A stretch of DNA of 13,377 nucleotides from Deferribacteraceae bacterium (GCA_031276055.1 JAISNW010000161.1:1-13377), one strand, 5' to 3'; shown: positions 1 through 7,503, numbered from the stretch's first letter. Notes: generated by a model from the letters alone, not told the origin. Numbers and translations: made by a program.

Positions 1-195
1 CTTATAAAGTTGAATAAAGGCGAGATTGTTAGATTAGGGGTGAAGCTCAAAGTCCCTTTTGAACTTACATGGTCGTGCTATGCCGAGAACGAGGCAGCGT
101 GCGGAGTGTGCGACAGCTGCCGCCTGCGCCTGAAAGGGTTTAGCCAAGCGGGTATTGAAGATGTTATCCCATACTCTAAACATATGGTTGAATAA
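1..195 (+). CDS. queC: 7-cyano-7-deazaguanine synthase QueC, C-terminal fragment
   Basis: The reading frame is open from the first base, so this is the 3' end of a gene that begins upstream of the window; the TTG at position 10 is internal, not a start. About 64 codons are present and end at TAA 193-195. The fragment contains a leucine/asparagine/lysine/glutamate stretch typical of the end of the synthetase fold. It is followed by a C-x7-C-x2-C-x2-C zinc cluster ([16 protein letters not shown]), the hallmark of the QueC C-terminus. In this family the enzyme uses ATP and ammonia to turn 7-carboxy-7-deazaguanine into preQ0, the precursor of queuosine in tRNA. It acts in the cytoplasm. Only 36 bases separate it from pfkA and no good promoter lies between, so the two may be cotranscribed. 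The family assignment rests on the cysteine cluster and its surroundings; the catalytic PP-loop lies outside the window. Confidence 0.88.
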   Translation, partial: LIKLNKGEIVRLGVKLKVPFELTWSCYAENEAACGVCDSCRLRLKGFSQAGIEDVIPYSKHMVE

Positions 196-231
196 TTATA
201 GTTGATTTATGAAACGAGGTAGATAATCTTT

Positions 232-1191
232 ATGAAAAGGATAGGAATTTTAACGAGCGGCGGCGATTGCCCAGGTATGAACGCCGCCATAAGAAGCGTT
301 GTTAGAACAGCGCTCTATGAGGGTTTAGAACCCTATGGAGTTTATTCGGGGTATAAAGGCTTAATAGAGGGTCATATTGAACCGCTTGCCAGCAAAGATG
401 TGGCAAACAGCATCCATAAAGGCGGCACCTTCCTTAGAAGCGCCCGCAGTTTAGAATTTAAGACAGAGGAAGGTCAGAAGAAAGCCGTTGAAAACGCCGC
501 TAAATTTGGGATAGAAGGCTTTGTGGTTATCGGAGGCGATGGTTCGCTCACAGGAGCGCAGGCGCTTTCCAGCAAATATGGGATCAAAGTTGTGGGGCTG
601 CCTGGTTCTATAGACAACGATATGTACGGAACAGAGATGTCTATAGGGGTTGACACAGCCCTTAACACTATAGTTACTTGCATAGATATGATAAACGATA
701 CAGCAAGCTCCCACGACAGAACCTTTTTAATAGAGGTTATGGGGAGAAACTCCGGCTACCTCGCCATGACGGCGGCGCTCTCTGTTGGGGCGGAGGCGGT
801 AATCATCCCTGAAGTGCCCTACTCCCTTGAATCTATAATCTCTAAGATAAAACTCCGCTATTTAGAAGGCAAGAGCCGCAGCATAGTTATCGTTGCTGAA
901 GGTGCAGGCTCAGCTTACGACTTTGGAAAAGCATTTTCCCTTATCGGCGGCTTTGAAACCCGTATTACAGTTTTAGGGCATCTTCAGAGGGGAGGCTCTC
1001 CCACGCACTTTGACAGAATCCTTGCTACACGTCTAGGGATGGCGGCAGTTCAGAGGTTGAAAGCAGGAGAAACAGGCGTTATGATAGGGCTTCAGAATAC
1101 ACAGATTGTTGCAACCCCGTTAGAACAGGTGCTTTCCACTAAAAAACCTCTCTCCCAGAACCTATTAGATATGGTTGAAATCTTGCATTAG
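232..1191 (+). CDS. pfkA: ATP-dependent 6-phosphofructokinase
   Basis: Phosphorylates fructose-6-phosphate to fructose-1,6-bisphosphate, the committed step of glycolysis, in the cytoplasm. The 319-residue length matches bacterial PfkA. Visible motifs are the N-terminal nucleotide loop TSGGDCPGMNA (residues 8-18), GGDGS (101-105), PGSIDND with the catalytic aspartate at 128 (124-130), MGR (170-172) and GHLQRGGSP (249-257). Gly104 in GGDGS and Gly125 before SIDND are the small residues expected of ATP users; pyrophosphate-dependent enzymes carry Asp and Lys there. The usual TIDND is SIDND here, a conservative change. The start ATG is supported by GAGGT at 216-220, 11 bases upstream. The gene lies 36 bases after queC and 8 bases before the yqeY-like gene. 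The linkage to glycerol-3-phosphate oxidation genes elsewhere in the window is functional only, as they are on the other strand. Confidence 0.96.
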   Translation: MKRIGILTSGGDCPGMNAAIRSVVRTALYEGLEPYGVYSGYKGLIEGHIEPLASKDVANSIHKGGTFLRSARSLEFKTEEGQKKAVENAAKFGIEGFVVIGGDGSLTGAQALSSKYGIKVVGLPGSIDNDMYGTEMSIGVDTALNTIVTCIDMINDTASSHDRTFLIEVMGRNSGYLAMTAALSVGAEAVIIPEVPYSLESIISKIKLRYLEGKSRSIVIVAEGAGSAYDFGKAFSLIGGFETRITVLGHLQRGGSPTHFDRILATRLGMAAVQRLKAGETGVMIGLQNTQIVATPLEQVLSTKKPLSQNLLDMVEILH

Positions 1192-1199
1192 GAGGAGAT

Positions 1200-1655
1200 A
1201 TGCCGCTCAAAGTAGATATTAACGAAGACTTGAAAAGTTTTATGCGGGCTAAAGACGCCTATGCTTTAGAGATTATCCGCCTCTTAAAAGCAGATATAAA
1301 GAATACAGAGATTGCACAGAAAGGGGAATTAGACGATGCAGGCATTCTAAAATGCGTAAAAACCCTTATCAAAAAGCATACAGAAGCTTTAGATATCTTT
1401 AGTAAAGCGGGGCGGGGCGATCTAGTGGAGAAGGAGAAAAAATATCTTGAGATTCTCGCAAAATATATGCCTAAAACCCCTGATGAGGCGGAGTTAAATC
1501 GATATATCGCTCAAGCTGCTGCAGAATATTCTACAGAGGATTCTAAAAAGAGCTTTGGGCTTATAATGAAAGCTGTAATGGCAAAGGCCGGACCCGCGGC
1601 TGATGGAAAGGTGGTCAGCGCTCTTATAAAGAGAGCGTTGGAGGGGCAATCATGA
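1200..1655 (+). CDS. GatB/YqeY domain-containing protein
   Basis: A 151-residue soluble, largely alpha-helical protein of the YqeY family. These proteins are homologous to the C-terminal tRNA-contacting domain of GatB, the aspartyl/glutamyl-tRNA amidotransferase subunit B. Family signatures include the early segment with LLKADIKN, the central KAGRGDLVEKE (about residues 69-79), the EILAKYMPK segment and the closing GPAADGKVVSALIKR (about 130-144). A tRNA-related role is proposed for the family but the biochemical function is not settled; there is no catalytic glutaminase or kinase module. A GGAGGAG at 1191-1197 precedes the ATG with a rather short spacer. The last codons overlap the cvpA start as ATGA (1652-1655), which indicates translational coupling. 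Family membership is confident; function is not. Confidence 0.9.
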   Translation: MPLKVDINEDLKSFMRAKDAYALEIIRLLKADIKNTEIAQKGELDDAGILKCVKTLIKKHTEALDIFSKAGRGDLVEKEKKYLEILAKYMPKTPDEAELNRYIAQAAAEYSTEDSKKSFGLIMKAVMAKAGPAADGKVVSALIKRALEGQS

Positions 1656-2161
1656 CTTCATTTGATATTGCGGCGCTTGTCATCGCCCTCCTATTTGGGC
1701 TGCTCGGTCTTCGTAAAGCCCTTCTATATGAGCTGTTATTGTTGGGGTTGACTGCGGTAGTCTTCTTTATTGCATACTTCACCACCCCCTATGTGTTAGA
1801 AATATTGAATAAATTTATTATTGTGGATGAACGGGTGGTATTCCCGATATTTTTTTCTGTATTGCTCTCAATCTCCCTCTCTTTATTGGGTGGTTTTATT
1901 GCCCTGCTTGGCAAGGCAGATAAGCCTGCTATCCCTTCAAGAATTATCGGCGGGGTTTTAGGGGCATTTTTAGGGGTTCTCTTTGCAGGAATGCTTTTAT
2001 GGATTGCATCGATATTCTTCCCCGCAATTGAAAAGAATCTGAATGAGAGCCCTATAGCGAGATTTGCCATGTTGACTGTCGGCGAGACATACGCCTTTTT
2101 AGACAGGGTTATTAGAGAGAATAATATCACCCCGTTTACAATAATGAACTTTAAGATATAG
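1652..2161 (+). CDS. cvpA: CvpA family membrane protein
   Basis: A 169-residue integral membrane protein. It opens with FDIAALVIALLFGLLGLRKA, the DI...G..G(L/R) pattern of the CvpA family. Hydrophobic segments lie at about residues 4-22, 26-46, 64-86 and 100-124. The SRIIGGVLGAFLGVLFAGML stretch (about 96-115) is the family's second signature. Named after E. coli CvpA, which is needed for colicin V production, the family is linked to envelope homeostasis, but its molecular function is not firmly known. The start codon overlaps the yqeY stop by four bases and the stop (TAG 2159-2161) lies 7 bases before mutS2. A cvpA-mutS2 pair is a recurring bacterial arrangement, which supports both calls. 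The gene has no ribosome binding site beyond the coupled upstream frame, where GGAGGGGC lies about 5 bases before the ATG. Confidence 0.88.
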   Translation: MTSFDIAALVIALLFGLLGLRKALLYELLLLGLTAVVFFIAYFTTPYVLEILNKFIIVDERVVFPIFFSVLLSISLSLLGGFIALLGKADKPAIPSRIIGGVLGAFLGVLFAGMLLWIASIFFPAIEKNLNESPIARFAMLTVGETYAFLDRVIRENNITPFTIMNFKI

Positions 2162-2168
2162 CTTACAA

Positions 2169-4496
2169 GTGGATAGGCGCGTTTTTGACTTAGACAACTT
2201 AGCCTTTTTTGACTTCATCAACGCCCTAAGCCGCACTTTTGCCTCCCTCTTTGCTAAACAGGAACTCATCTTACTGCGCCCTGCGGAGAGTATTGAAGCT
2301 TCTGCAGCCTTTCAATTGGAGCTGTCCGCCGCCTTTGAACTTTTAGAGCGCTCATCGGCATCGCCTATAAAAAACGATGCTGATTTCTTTGAAATATACC
2401 TTAAACTTAAAAAGAGCGATAAGCCAACCCTCACTGCAAAGGAATATCTTGTTGTCACCGATTTTCTCTGTAATGCGGCGCAGCTTAGAACCTTCGTTGA
2501 CAGCAAAAAGGGCTCCCCCCTTCTTTCTAAAATGGCAGAGAGTATACCGCTTAACCACCCGCTTGCAGAGAGGATAAAAGAGGTTTTTGATAAAGACGGG
2601 CATATCCTTGATGCTGCATCGCCTGCATTAAAAGAGATAAGAGAGGGTATTATAAGATCAAGGCAGCGTGCGGTGCACCTATTAAAAAACCTTTTCAACC
2701 TGCCGACTGCGGATAAATTTCTTCAAGAGAAAAATCTAGTGGAGCGCAGCTTGCGCTATACTATCCCATGCAAGACCAATTTTTCCCAATACATTGAAGG
2801 GATAATCCACGACCGCTCCTCAAGCGGAGCCACCCTCTTTGTTGAACCCGCTGCTTGCGTTAAATTAAATAACGATCTTCAAGAAAACCTTTTAGCTGAA
2901 AAGTTTGAAATCTTAAATATTATGAATTCGCTCTCGGATGCCCTTTTGGCAGCGCTGCCTGAGATAGATAGAGGGGTTGAGGGGTATTCAAAATTAGCTT
3001 TAAGGCTTGAAACAGCCCAGTTTTACCGCTGCTATGACTGGGTTTTCCCTAGTTTTGGCGGTGAGCTTAACTTAAAAGGGGTGCACCACCCCCTCCTTAT
3101 TATCAATAAAGGGGCGGGTTCTGTTCCTATAGACATCTCGCTGGCCTCTAAAGAGCGGCTAATAGTGGTAAGCGGTCCGAACACGGCGGGCAAAACAGTC
3201 TCTCTAAAATCTGTGGGGCTGAACCACCTTATAGCTATGTGCGGGCTTCCGATCTTCGCTAAAAAAGCAGATATGATCTTTTTTTCAAGCATCCATAGCG
3301 ATATAGGGGATAAACAGTCGCTCAATATGGATTTAAGCACCTTTTCAGCGCATATGTCAAATATAAAAGAGATATTGCAAACGTTGGATGACGCCCCCTT
3401 AATCCTCCTTGACGAGCTGGGAACTGGAACAGATCCGAAAGAGGGGGCTGCTCTTGCGCTGGGGATACTTGAATATTTAAGGAAAACCAACGCTTATATT
3501 ATGCTCACAACCCACTTTTCAGAGCTTAAAAGCTACGCTCTCTCTAATGAGGGGGCTAAGTTGTACTCTGTCCGCTTTGACTATGAAAACTTCTCTCCTA
3601 AGTATGAGCTCATCGAAGGGGTGGCGGGCTTTTCAGAGCCTATAATGATTGCAAAGCAGCTTGGATTTCCCGAAGAGATAATCAAGACAGCCGAGAGCAA
3701 TATGCGCACTTTCAAGACAGCTTTAGAATATAACCTAGAAGAGCTCTCCCTCTTGAAAGCTGAGGCGGTGCATAAAAATCGAGAAATTGAGCAGAGGCTC
3801 GCCGCTATATCAGCAAAGGAAGTTGAGATAGAGCGGCAGAACGCCATCTTGTCTGAAAGGCTTGCTAAAAGGGAGGAGGAGCTCTTAGAAGAGAGCTTTG
3901 CCCTCCTATCGCGCAGCAAACGTTTAGCAGAGGAGAAGATCAAGGCTAGAGCCGCTGATATTCAGGAGGATATGCTTAAAACCGCCGCTAGAATAGATGA
4001 ACTGAAGGCGCAGAAAAAACCGATAGAAGATGTAAAAGCGGGCGATATTGTTTTTCTTGAAAAGTTTGGCAAAACAGCTAAGATTATAGAAAAGAAAGAT
4101 AAGAACGTTCTAGTAGAGCTGGGGGGAATCAGGGTGACGATCGCCGCTAACGAGCTGTTTGGCTATAAAACATCTGCTGCGCTAAACACCCCGCCGCCTA
4201 AACTGCACGGTGTGGGAAACGGTGCAAATAAGAGGGAAGGCAAGAGCGAAAGATCCGCCGCAATGGAGCTTATCCTTGTAGGCAAAAGAGTTGAAGAGGC
4301 TCTTGACATCCTTGATAGATATATCGATGACGCCCAATATGCAAATTTCGAAAAGGTTTATATTATTCACGGCAGAGGGACAGGGCAGCTAAGAAGAGGG
4401 GTTCAAGAGTTCCTCCGCACATGCGGACGGGTAAAAGGGTTCTCCACCGCTTCCGCTGAGGACGGAGGAGACGCCGTTACGGTGGTGGATTTATGA
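2169..4496 (+). CDS. mutS2: Endonuclease MutS2 (MutS-like ATPase with C-terminal Smr domain)
   Basis: A 775-residue DNA/ribosome-associated ATPase. An N-terminal helical core and lever region (about 1-290) is followed by the MutS ATPase: Walker A GPNTAGKT (336-343), signature region DIGDKQSLNMDLSTFS (378-393), Walker B LILLDELGTGTDP (411-423) and the TTHF switch histidine (447-450). A charged coiled coil spans about 515-615. A KOW-like beta domain (about 622-665) precedes the Smr domain (about 697-775) with HGRGTGQLR (734-742). There is no mismatch-recognition domain, as expected for MutS2. Family members suppress homologous recombination or split collided ribosomes, depending on the species studied. 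The Smr N-terminal motif reads ELILVG where family members usually have an acidic LDLR-type motif (see findings). The start is GTG 2169 with no clear Shine-Dalgarno. The reading from there (VFDLDNLAFFDFI) aligns with the usual MutS2 beginning, so coupling to cvpA, 7 bases upstream, is likely. The stop overlaps the next ATG. Confidence 0.96.
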   Translation: MDRRVFDLDNLAFFDFINALSRTFASLFAKQELILLRPAESIEASAAFQLELSAAFELLERSSASPIKNDADFFEIYLKLKKSDKPTLTAKEYLVVTDFLCNAAQLRTFVDSKKGSPLLSKMAESIPLNHPLAERIKEVFDKDGHILDAASPALKEIREGIIRSRQRAVHLLKNLFNLPTADKFLQEKNLVERSLRYTIPCKTNFSQYIEGIIHDRSSSGATLFVEPAACVKLNNDLQENLLAEKFEILNIMNSLSDALLAALPEIDRGVEGYSKLALRLETAQFYRCYDWVFPSFGGELNLKGVHHPLLIINKGAGSVPIDISLASKERLIVVSGPNTAGKTVSLKSVGLNHLIAMCGLPIFAKKADMIFFSSIHSDIGDKQSLNMDLSTFSAHMSNIKEILQTLDDAPLILLDELGTGTDPKEGAALALGILEYLRKTNAYIMLTTHFSELKSYALSNEGAKLYSVRFDYENFSPKYELIEGVAGFSEPIMIAKQLGFPEEIIKTAESNMRTFKTALEYNLEELSLLKAEAVHKNREIEQRLAAISAKEVEIERQNAILSERLAKREEELLEESFALLSRSKRLAEEKIKARAADIQEDMLKTAARIDELKAQKKPIEDVKAGDIVFLEKFGKTAKIIEKKDKNVLVELGGIRVTIAANELFGYKTSAALNTPPPKLHGVGNGANKREGKSERSAAMELILVGKRVEEALDILDRYIDDAQYANFEKVYIIHGRGTGQLRRGVQEFLRTCGRVKGFSTASAEDGGDAVTVVDL

Positions 4497-5326
4497 ATAT
4501 CCTTATCATATCTAATCCCACAAGCGGATCGTATGATGATGTTAAGCTCAATAAGTGCGTTGATATTCTCACTACAAAGTATGGGGAGGTGGAGGTGAAA
4601 TTTACCACCGCTCCCGATGAGGCGGGGGCAATCGCCGCCGCCGCCACCGCCGATATGGTGATAGCAGCGGGAGGAGATGGTTTATTAAATGAGACGGCGG
4701 CAGGGTTGTTGGATAAAGAGGTTATCTTCTCCGTTCTCCCTATGGGAACGGTGAATGTTTTCTGCCGAGAATACAAGATACCATTAAACCCGATAAAAGC
4801 CGCCGAAAGGATAGATGCAACCCGCTTAAAGAAACTGCCGTTAGGGTTTTTAGGTGCAAGACCGTTTCTCTTGATGTGCGGTTTTGGCTTTGATGCGCGG
4901 GTGGTAAAGCAGGTGGAAGAATCTAAACTGCCGCTCAATAAAACTGTAAAACACCTCTCGGAAGGGGTTAAATCTTTTAATAACGGCTACCCTGAGCTAG
5001 CGGTATACGCCAATAACAAAAAATACCGCGCTTATCATGTTATTATCAGCTTAGGGCGCTTTTACGCGGGGAACTTCCCGCTGTCAAATAATATCAGGGA
5101 AGATAAATTAAATATCTTCCTGCACCAGAGCCCAAGGCCTAAATCGCTTATTTATTCTATATTTTCTGTAGCTATAGGCAAGGGGCTGCCTGTAAATCCT
5201 ATCTTTGCAGAGAACGCCAAAGTTTCAGGAACATCTTTTGTTCAACTGGACGGAGAGTTTATCCAAACCGCCGCAGAGCAGAACTATATCAGTATAAAAA
5301 AAGAGTCATTAACTGCTGCAATATAA
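4493..5326 (+). CDS. Diacylglycerol kinase catalytic-domain lipid kinase (YegS/DgkB/LCB5 type)
   Basis: A 277-residue lipid kinase-like protein. The N-terminal nucleotide domain has the SNPTSG opening (7-12), the GGDGLLNE nucleotide/catalytic motif (60-67) and LPMGTVNVF (82-90), a form of the family's LP.GT.N signature. The C-terminal beta-sandwich domain includes GFGFDA (130-135) and QLDGE (251-255), whose aspartate is conserved in soluble diacylglycerol kinases. Members phosphorylate diacylglycerol or related lipids at the inner face of the membrane and recycle them to phosphatidic acid; the exact substrate cannot be read from the sequence. At 277 residues it is slightly shorter than typical relatives (about 290-305), but both domains are complete. 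Its ATG lies inside the end of mutS2 (ATGA 4493-4496). It is the last gene of the run; no hairpin terminator is visible behind it. Confidence 0.9.
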   Translation: MNILIISNPTSGSYDDVKLNKCVDILTTKYGEVEVKFTTAPDEAGAIAAAATADMVIAAGGDGLLNETAAGLLDKEVIFSVLPMGTVNVFCREYKIPLNPIKAAERIDATRLKKLPLGFLGARPFLLMCGFGFDARVVKQVEESKLPLNKTVKHLSEGVKSFNNGYPELAVYANNKKYRAYHVIISLGRFYAGNFPLSNNIREDKLNIFLHQSPRPKSLIYSIFSVAIGKGLPVNPIFAENAKVSGTSFVQLDGEFIQTAAEQNYISIKKESLTAAI

Positions 5327-5360
5327 AGGCAATTTATTTTTTCTTCCATAGATATGTAAG

Positions 5361-5389
5361 TTGCAATATCCTATTATGCTTGCTATATT
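5361..5389 (+). promoter_or_regulatory. Probable sigma70-type promoter of the antiporter gene
   Basis: The sequence has TTGCAA at 5361-5366 (4 of 6 to TTGACA), a 17-base spacer, then TATATT at 5384-5389 (5 of 6 to TATAAT). The 84-base gap between the lipid kinase and antiporter genes is the widest on the plus strand, so a promoter is expected here. Transcription would start near 5396, giving a leader of about 15 bases with AGGTG at 5402-5406. This is a pattern match only. Confidence 0.45.
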
Positions 5390-5410
5390 CCCTATAGTTT
5401 TAGGTGAATT

Positions 5411-6913
5411 ATGATTCCAATTGAGTTTTTGCTGCTTTCCGTGTCGATCCTCTTTCTTGTAAGCATCGTCTTATCAAAGGTTGTTACTCGTTTTGGGGTT
5501 CCCGTGCTCCTATTATTTCTTGGGGTGGGGATGTTCTTCGGAAAAGACGGGCTCGGCATTGAGCTTCAAAATATAGAGTTAGCGCAGGCGATAAGCACAT
5601 TTGCTCTAGCCGTCATCCTCTTTTCAGGCGGGTTAGATACGAAATTTTCAGATATAAAGCCTGTTTTACGGGAGGGGGTGCTCCTTTCCACCGTAGGAGT
5701 ATTTTTAACGGCGCTCTTTACAGGCGGGATAATATATATCGTAATGCACTTTTTCTTCACCTCGCTGGATTTTTCGTTTTTAACATGTTTGCTGCTGGCG
5801 TCTGTTATGTCTTCTACAGATTCTGCTTCCGTCTTTTCAATATTGCGCTCTAAAGGGATTACCCTTAAAAACAACCTCCGCCCGATGCTTGAGCTTGAAA
5901 GCGGCAGCAACGACCCTATGGCATATCTTATGACCATCACTTTAGTGCAGATACTCTCTTTTCAAGACGCCGGCTTTGCCAATGTTGCTCTCCGTTTTTT
6001 CGGGCAGATCGCTATCGGGGTTTTAGCAGGTTGCTTTTTAAGCGTTGTCTGCGTAAAATTTATTAATAAGATAAATCTGCCGAACGATTCTTTATATCCT
6101 GTGCTCTTATTCACCTGTTCTCTCTTTATATTCTCCCTCACCTACTTTGTTGAAGGGAACGGTTATTTAGCGGTTTATATAGCGGGGCTTGTTATAGGCA
6201 ATTCAAAGTTTATCTCAAAACGCACCACCCTGAAGTTCTTTGATGGACTCGCTTGGATATCCCAGATATCTCTATTCTTAACGCTGGGGCTGCTTGTAAC
6301 CCCTAGAGAGCTCTTAGATGTGCTTGCGCCCGGCGTGCTCGTTTCAGTGTTCATAATATTTGTCACACGCCCCTTAGCCGTCTTTCTAACTCTATTGCCG
6401 TTCAAACGAACGATAGCGGAAAAAACTTTTATCTCATGGGTAGGTCTTAGGGGCGCAGTGCCTATTGTATTTGCCATCCTGCCTATAGCGGCGGGTGTTC
6501 CTTTTGCAAAAGAGATTTTTAATATTGTATTCTTCGTCACCCTCATCTCGCTGCTATTACAGGGAACAACTTTAACCAAAGTGGCAAATCTCCTCAAATT
6601 AGAGGGTGCTCCCGCTGACGGCGGCAAACTCAAATATTTTGATATGGAGTTAGACGAAGATATTAAGTCCGCCATGACCGAGATTATCCTTACAGATTCA
6701 ATTATTGCAAAGGGGAAAACCCTTATGGAGATGTCGCTGCCTGACGGCACTTTAGCAGTAATGGTCAAGCGGGGCAACGGCTACTTTATACCCAAAGGGA
6801 ATACCGAGCTTGCAAGCGGCGATAAACTCCTTATCCTTACTGATCACGAGCAGGCTTTGAGGGAAACTTACGCCGCTATGGGAATATCAAAATATAGTTT
6901 TCGTAGAAATTAG
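5411..6913 (+). CDS. CPA1-family potassium(sodium)/proton antiporter, NhaP2/CvrA type, with RCK_C domain
   Basis: A 500-residue inner-membrane cation/proton exchanger. About 390 N-terminal residues are strongly hydrophobic, with roughly a dozen membrane segments. Signature stretches are SSTDSASVFSIL (134-145), ESGSNDP with the ion-binding Asn167-Asp168 pair (163-169), and WVGLRGAVPIVFA (343-355). These define the CPA1 family with an ND rather than DD core. A cytoplasmic TrkA_C/RCK_C domain follows at about 410-490, ending in GDKLLILTDHE. This layout fits potassium/proton antiporter NhaP2 (CvrA), which exports K+ or Na+ for proton uptake and so sets cytoplasmic pH and cation level. E. coli NhaP2 is near 578 residues and carries an extra C-terminal CorC-like domain that is missing here. 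There is no RCK_N half, so ligand sensing would rest on RCK_C alone. The start is supported by AGGTG at 5402-5406. Ion specificity is inferred from family only. Confidence 0.9.
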   Translation: MIPIEFLLLSVSILFLVSIVLSKVVTRFGVPVLLLFLGVGMFFGKDGLGIELQNIELAQAISTFALAVILFSGGLDTKFSDIKPVLREGVLLSTVGVFLTALFTGGIIYIVMHFFFTSLDFSFLTCLLLASVMSSTDSASVFSILRSKGITLKNNLRPMLELESGSNDPMAYLMTITLVQILSFQDAGFANVALRFFGQIAIGVLAGCFLSVVCVKFINKINLPNDSLYPVLLFTCSLFIFSLTYFVEGNGYLAVYIAGLVIGNSKFISKRTTLKFFDGLAWISQISLFLTLGLLVTPRELLDVLAPGVLVSVFIIFVTRPLAVFLTLLPFKRTIAEKTFISWVGLRGAVPIVFAILPIAAGVPFAKEIFNIVFFVTLISLLLQGTTLTKVANLLKLEGAPADGGKLKYFDMELDEDIKSAMTEIILTDSIIAKGKTLMEMSLPDGTLAVMVKRGNGYFIPKGNTELASGDKLLILTDHEQALRETYAAMGISKYSFRRN

Positions 6914-7242
6914 GTTGAATAGCGCGACGGATTGCTTTTTAGATTTGAGTTGTATTTAGCATCAAAATCTTCCTGGGACTGCGTTAGGTAGATTATACCC
7001 TCAATAAGCCCTATAATTGCAGGGATCGCTGTCCAACAGAACAGAAGGTATATTATCCCCAGCCCCGCCTTGCCTAAATAAAATTTATGCACTCCGATCC
7101 CGCCTAAGAGTATCCCCAGCAAGCCTGCTGCAACTTTATCTTTATAATTTGCGGGGCGTTGCAGGGATGCAAACATTGTGCCGCAATGTTTGCACTTTAC
7201 GGCTCCTTCAGCAATCTCCTCTTTGCAGTAAGGACAGAGCAT
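6910..7242 (-). CDS. Zinc-ribbon plus TM2-domain membrane protein
   Basis: A 110-residue protein. A short zinc ribbon has two CxxC knuckles (Cys3-Cys6 and Cys17-Cys20). It is followed by a TM2 domain: one hydrophobic segment at about 36-54, the conserved loop GGIGVHKFYLGK (47-58) and a second hydrophobic segment at about 59-86. The tail is polar. TM2 proteins are small two-pass membrane proteins of unknown biochemical role; the ribbon at the N-terminus probably faces the cytoplasm. The ATG at 7240-7242 gives the full ribbon right at the start; no strong ribosome binding site is seen, and the nfu gene ends 19 bases upstream, so coupling is possible. The stop codon overlaps the stop of the antiporter gene, which arrives from the opposite direction. 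Family is confident; function is unknown. Confidence 0.88.
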   Translation of the reverse strand: MLCPYCKEEIAEGAVKCKHCGTMFASLQRPANYKDKVAAGLLGILLGGIGVHKFYLGKAGLGIIYLLFCWTAIPAIIGLIEGIIYLTQSQEDFDAKYNSNLKSNPSRYST

Positions 7243-7261
7243 AATTAATTAGGCTGCAGCT

Positions 7262-7489
7262 TTAAGCGGAAACAACCTCTCTGACTTCAGGAACTTCTTC
7301 TTTTAATCTATTGGCTATCCCATTTTTTAACGTCATCATGCTGAATGGGCAGCTGCCGCACGCTCCAGTGAGCTTAACTTTTACAACTCCATCCTCAGAA
7401 ACATCTAAAAGCTCTACATCGCCGCCGTCTGCATTAAGCATAGGACGTATATCTTCAAGAACAACTTCAACGCGATTTTTAATACTCAT
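7262..7489 (-). CDS. NifU C-terminal-domain (Nfu-type) Fe-S cluster protein
   Basis: A 75-residue stand-alone Nfu domain. It starts with a helix running into IRPMLNADGGDVELLDV (about 14-30) and carries the CGSCP motif (Cys44 and Cys47), the pair that binds or hands over a bridging [4Fe-4S] cluster between two monomers. Proteins of this kind deliver clusters to apo-enzymes in the cytoplasm; GlpA and GlpC, encoded upstream on the same strand, are the sort of Fe-S clients it could serve, though this link is an inference. A TTG one codon upstream is in frame, but the ATG at 7487-7489 sits 7 bases after a GGAGGAG and is the better start. The gene follows xerD after 72 bases and precedes the TM2 gene by 19 bases. 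Confidence 0.92.
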   Translation of the reverse strand: MSIKNRVEVVLEDIRPMLNADGGDVELLDVSEDGVVKVKLTGACGSCPFSMMTLKNGIANRLKEEVPEVREVVSA

Positions 7490-7496
7490 CAAACCA

Positions 7497-7503
7497 CTCC
7501 TCC
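7497..7503 (-). promoter_or_regulatory. Ribosome binding site of the nfu gene
   Basis: GGAGGAG on the minus strand lies 7 bases before ATG 7489-7487. The spacing favours this ATG over the in-frame TTG immediately upstream, which would be only 4 bases away. Confidence 0.8.

Noticed and set aside
222..227. GATAAT as a -10 box for a separate pfkA promoter
   Set aside because: There is no matching -35 at the right distance, and transcription would start at or after the ATG.
3032..3490. 152-codon open frame opposite the mutS2 ATPase region
   Set aside because: It is antisense to the highly conserved Walker motifs of MutS2 and shows no domain of its own.
4477..4938. 153-codon open frame opposite the start of the lipid kinase gene
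   Set aside because: It is antisense to conserved GGDG and LPMGT motifs. Its composition is that of a shadow frame.
5333..5344. T-rich run after the lipid kinase gene as an intrinsic terminator
   Set aside because: No stable G/C hairpin precedes the T-run; only a three-base pairing can be drawn.
6175..6777. 200-codon open frame on the minus strand inside the antiporter gene
   Set aside because: It lies wholly opposite a clear antiporter gene, has no ribosome binding site or recognisable domain, and is serine/threonine/arginine-rich as expected for the complement of a membrane-protein gene.
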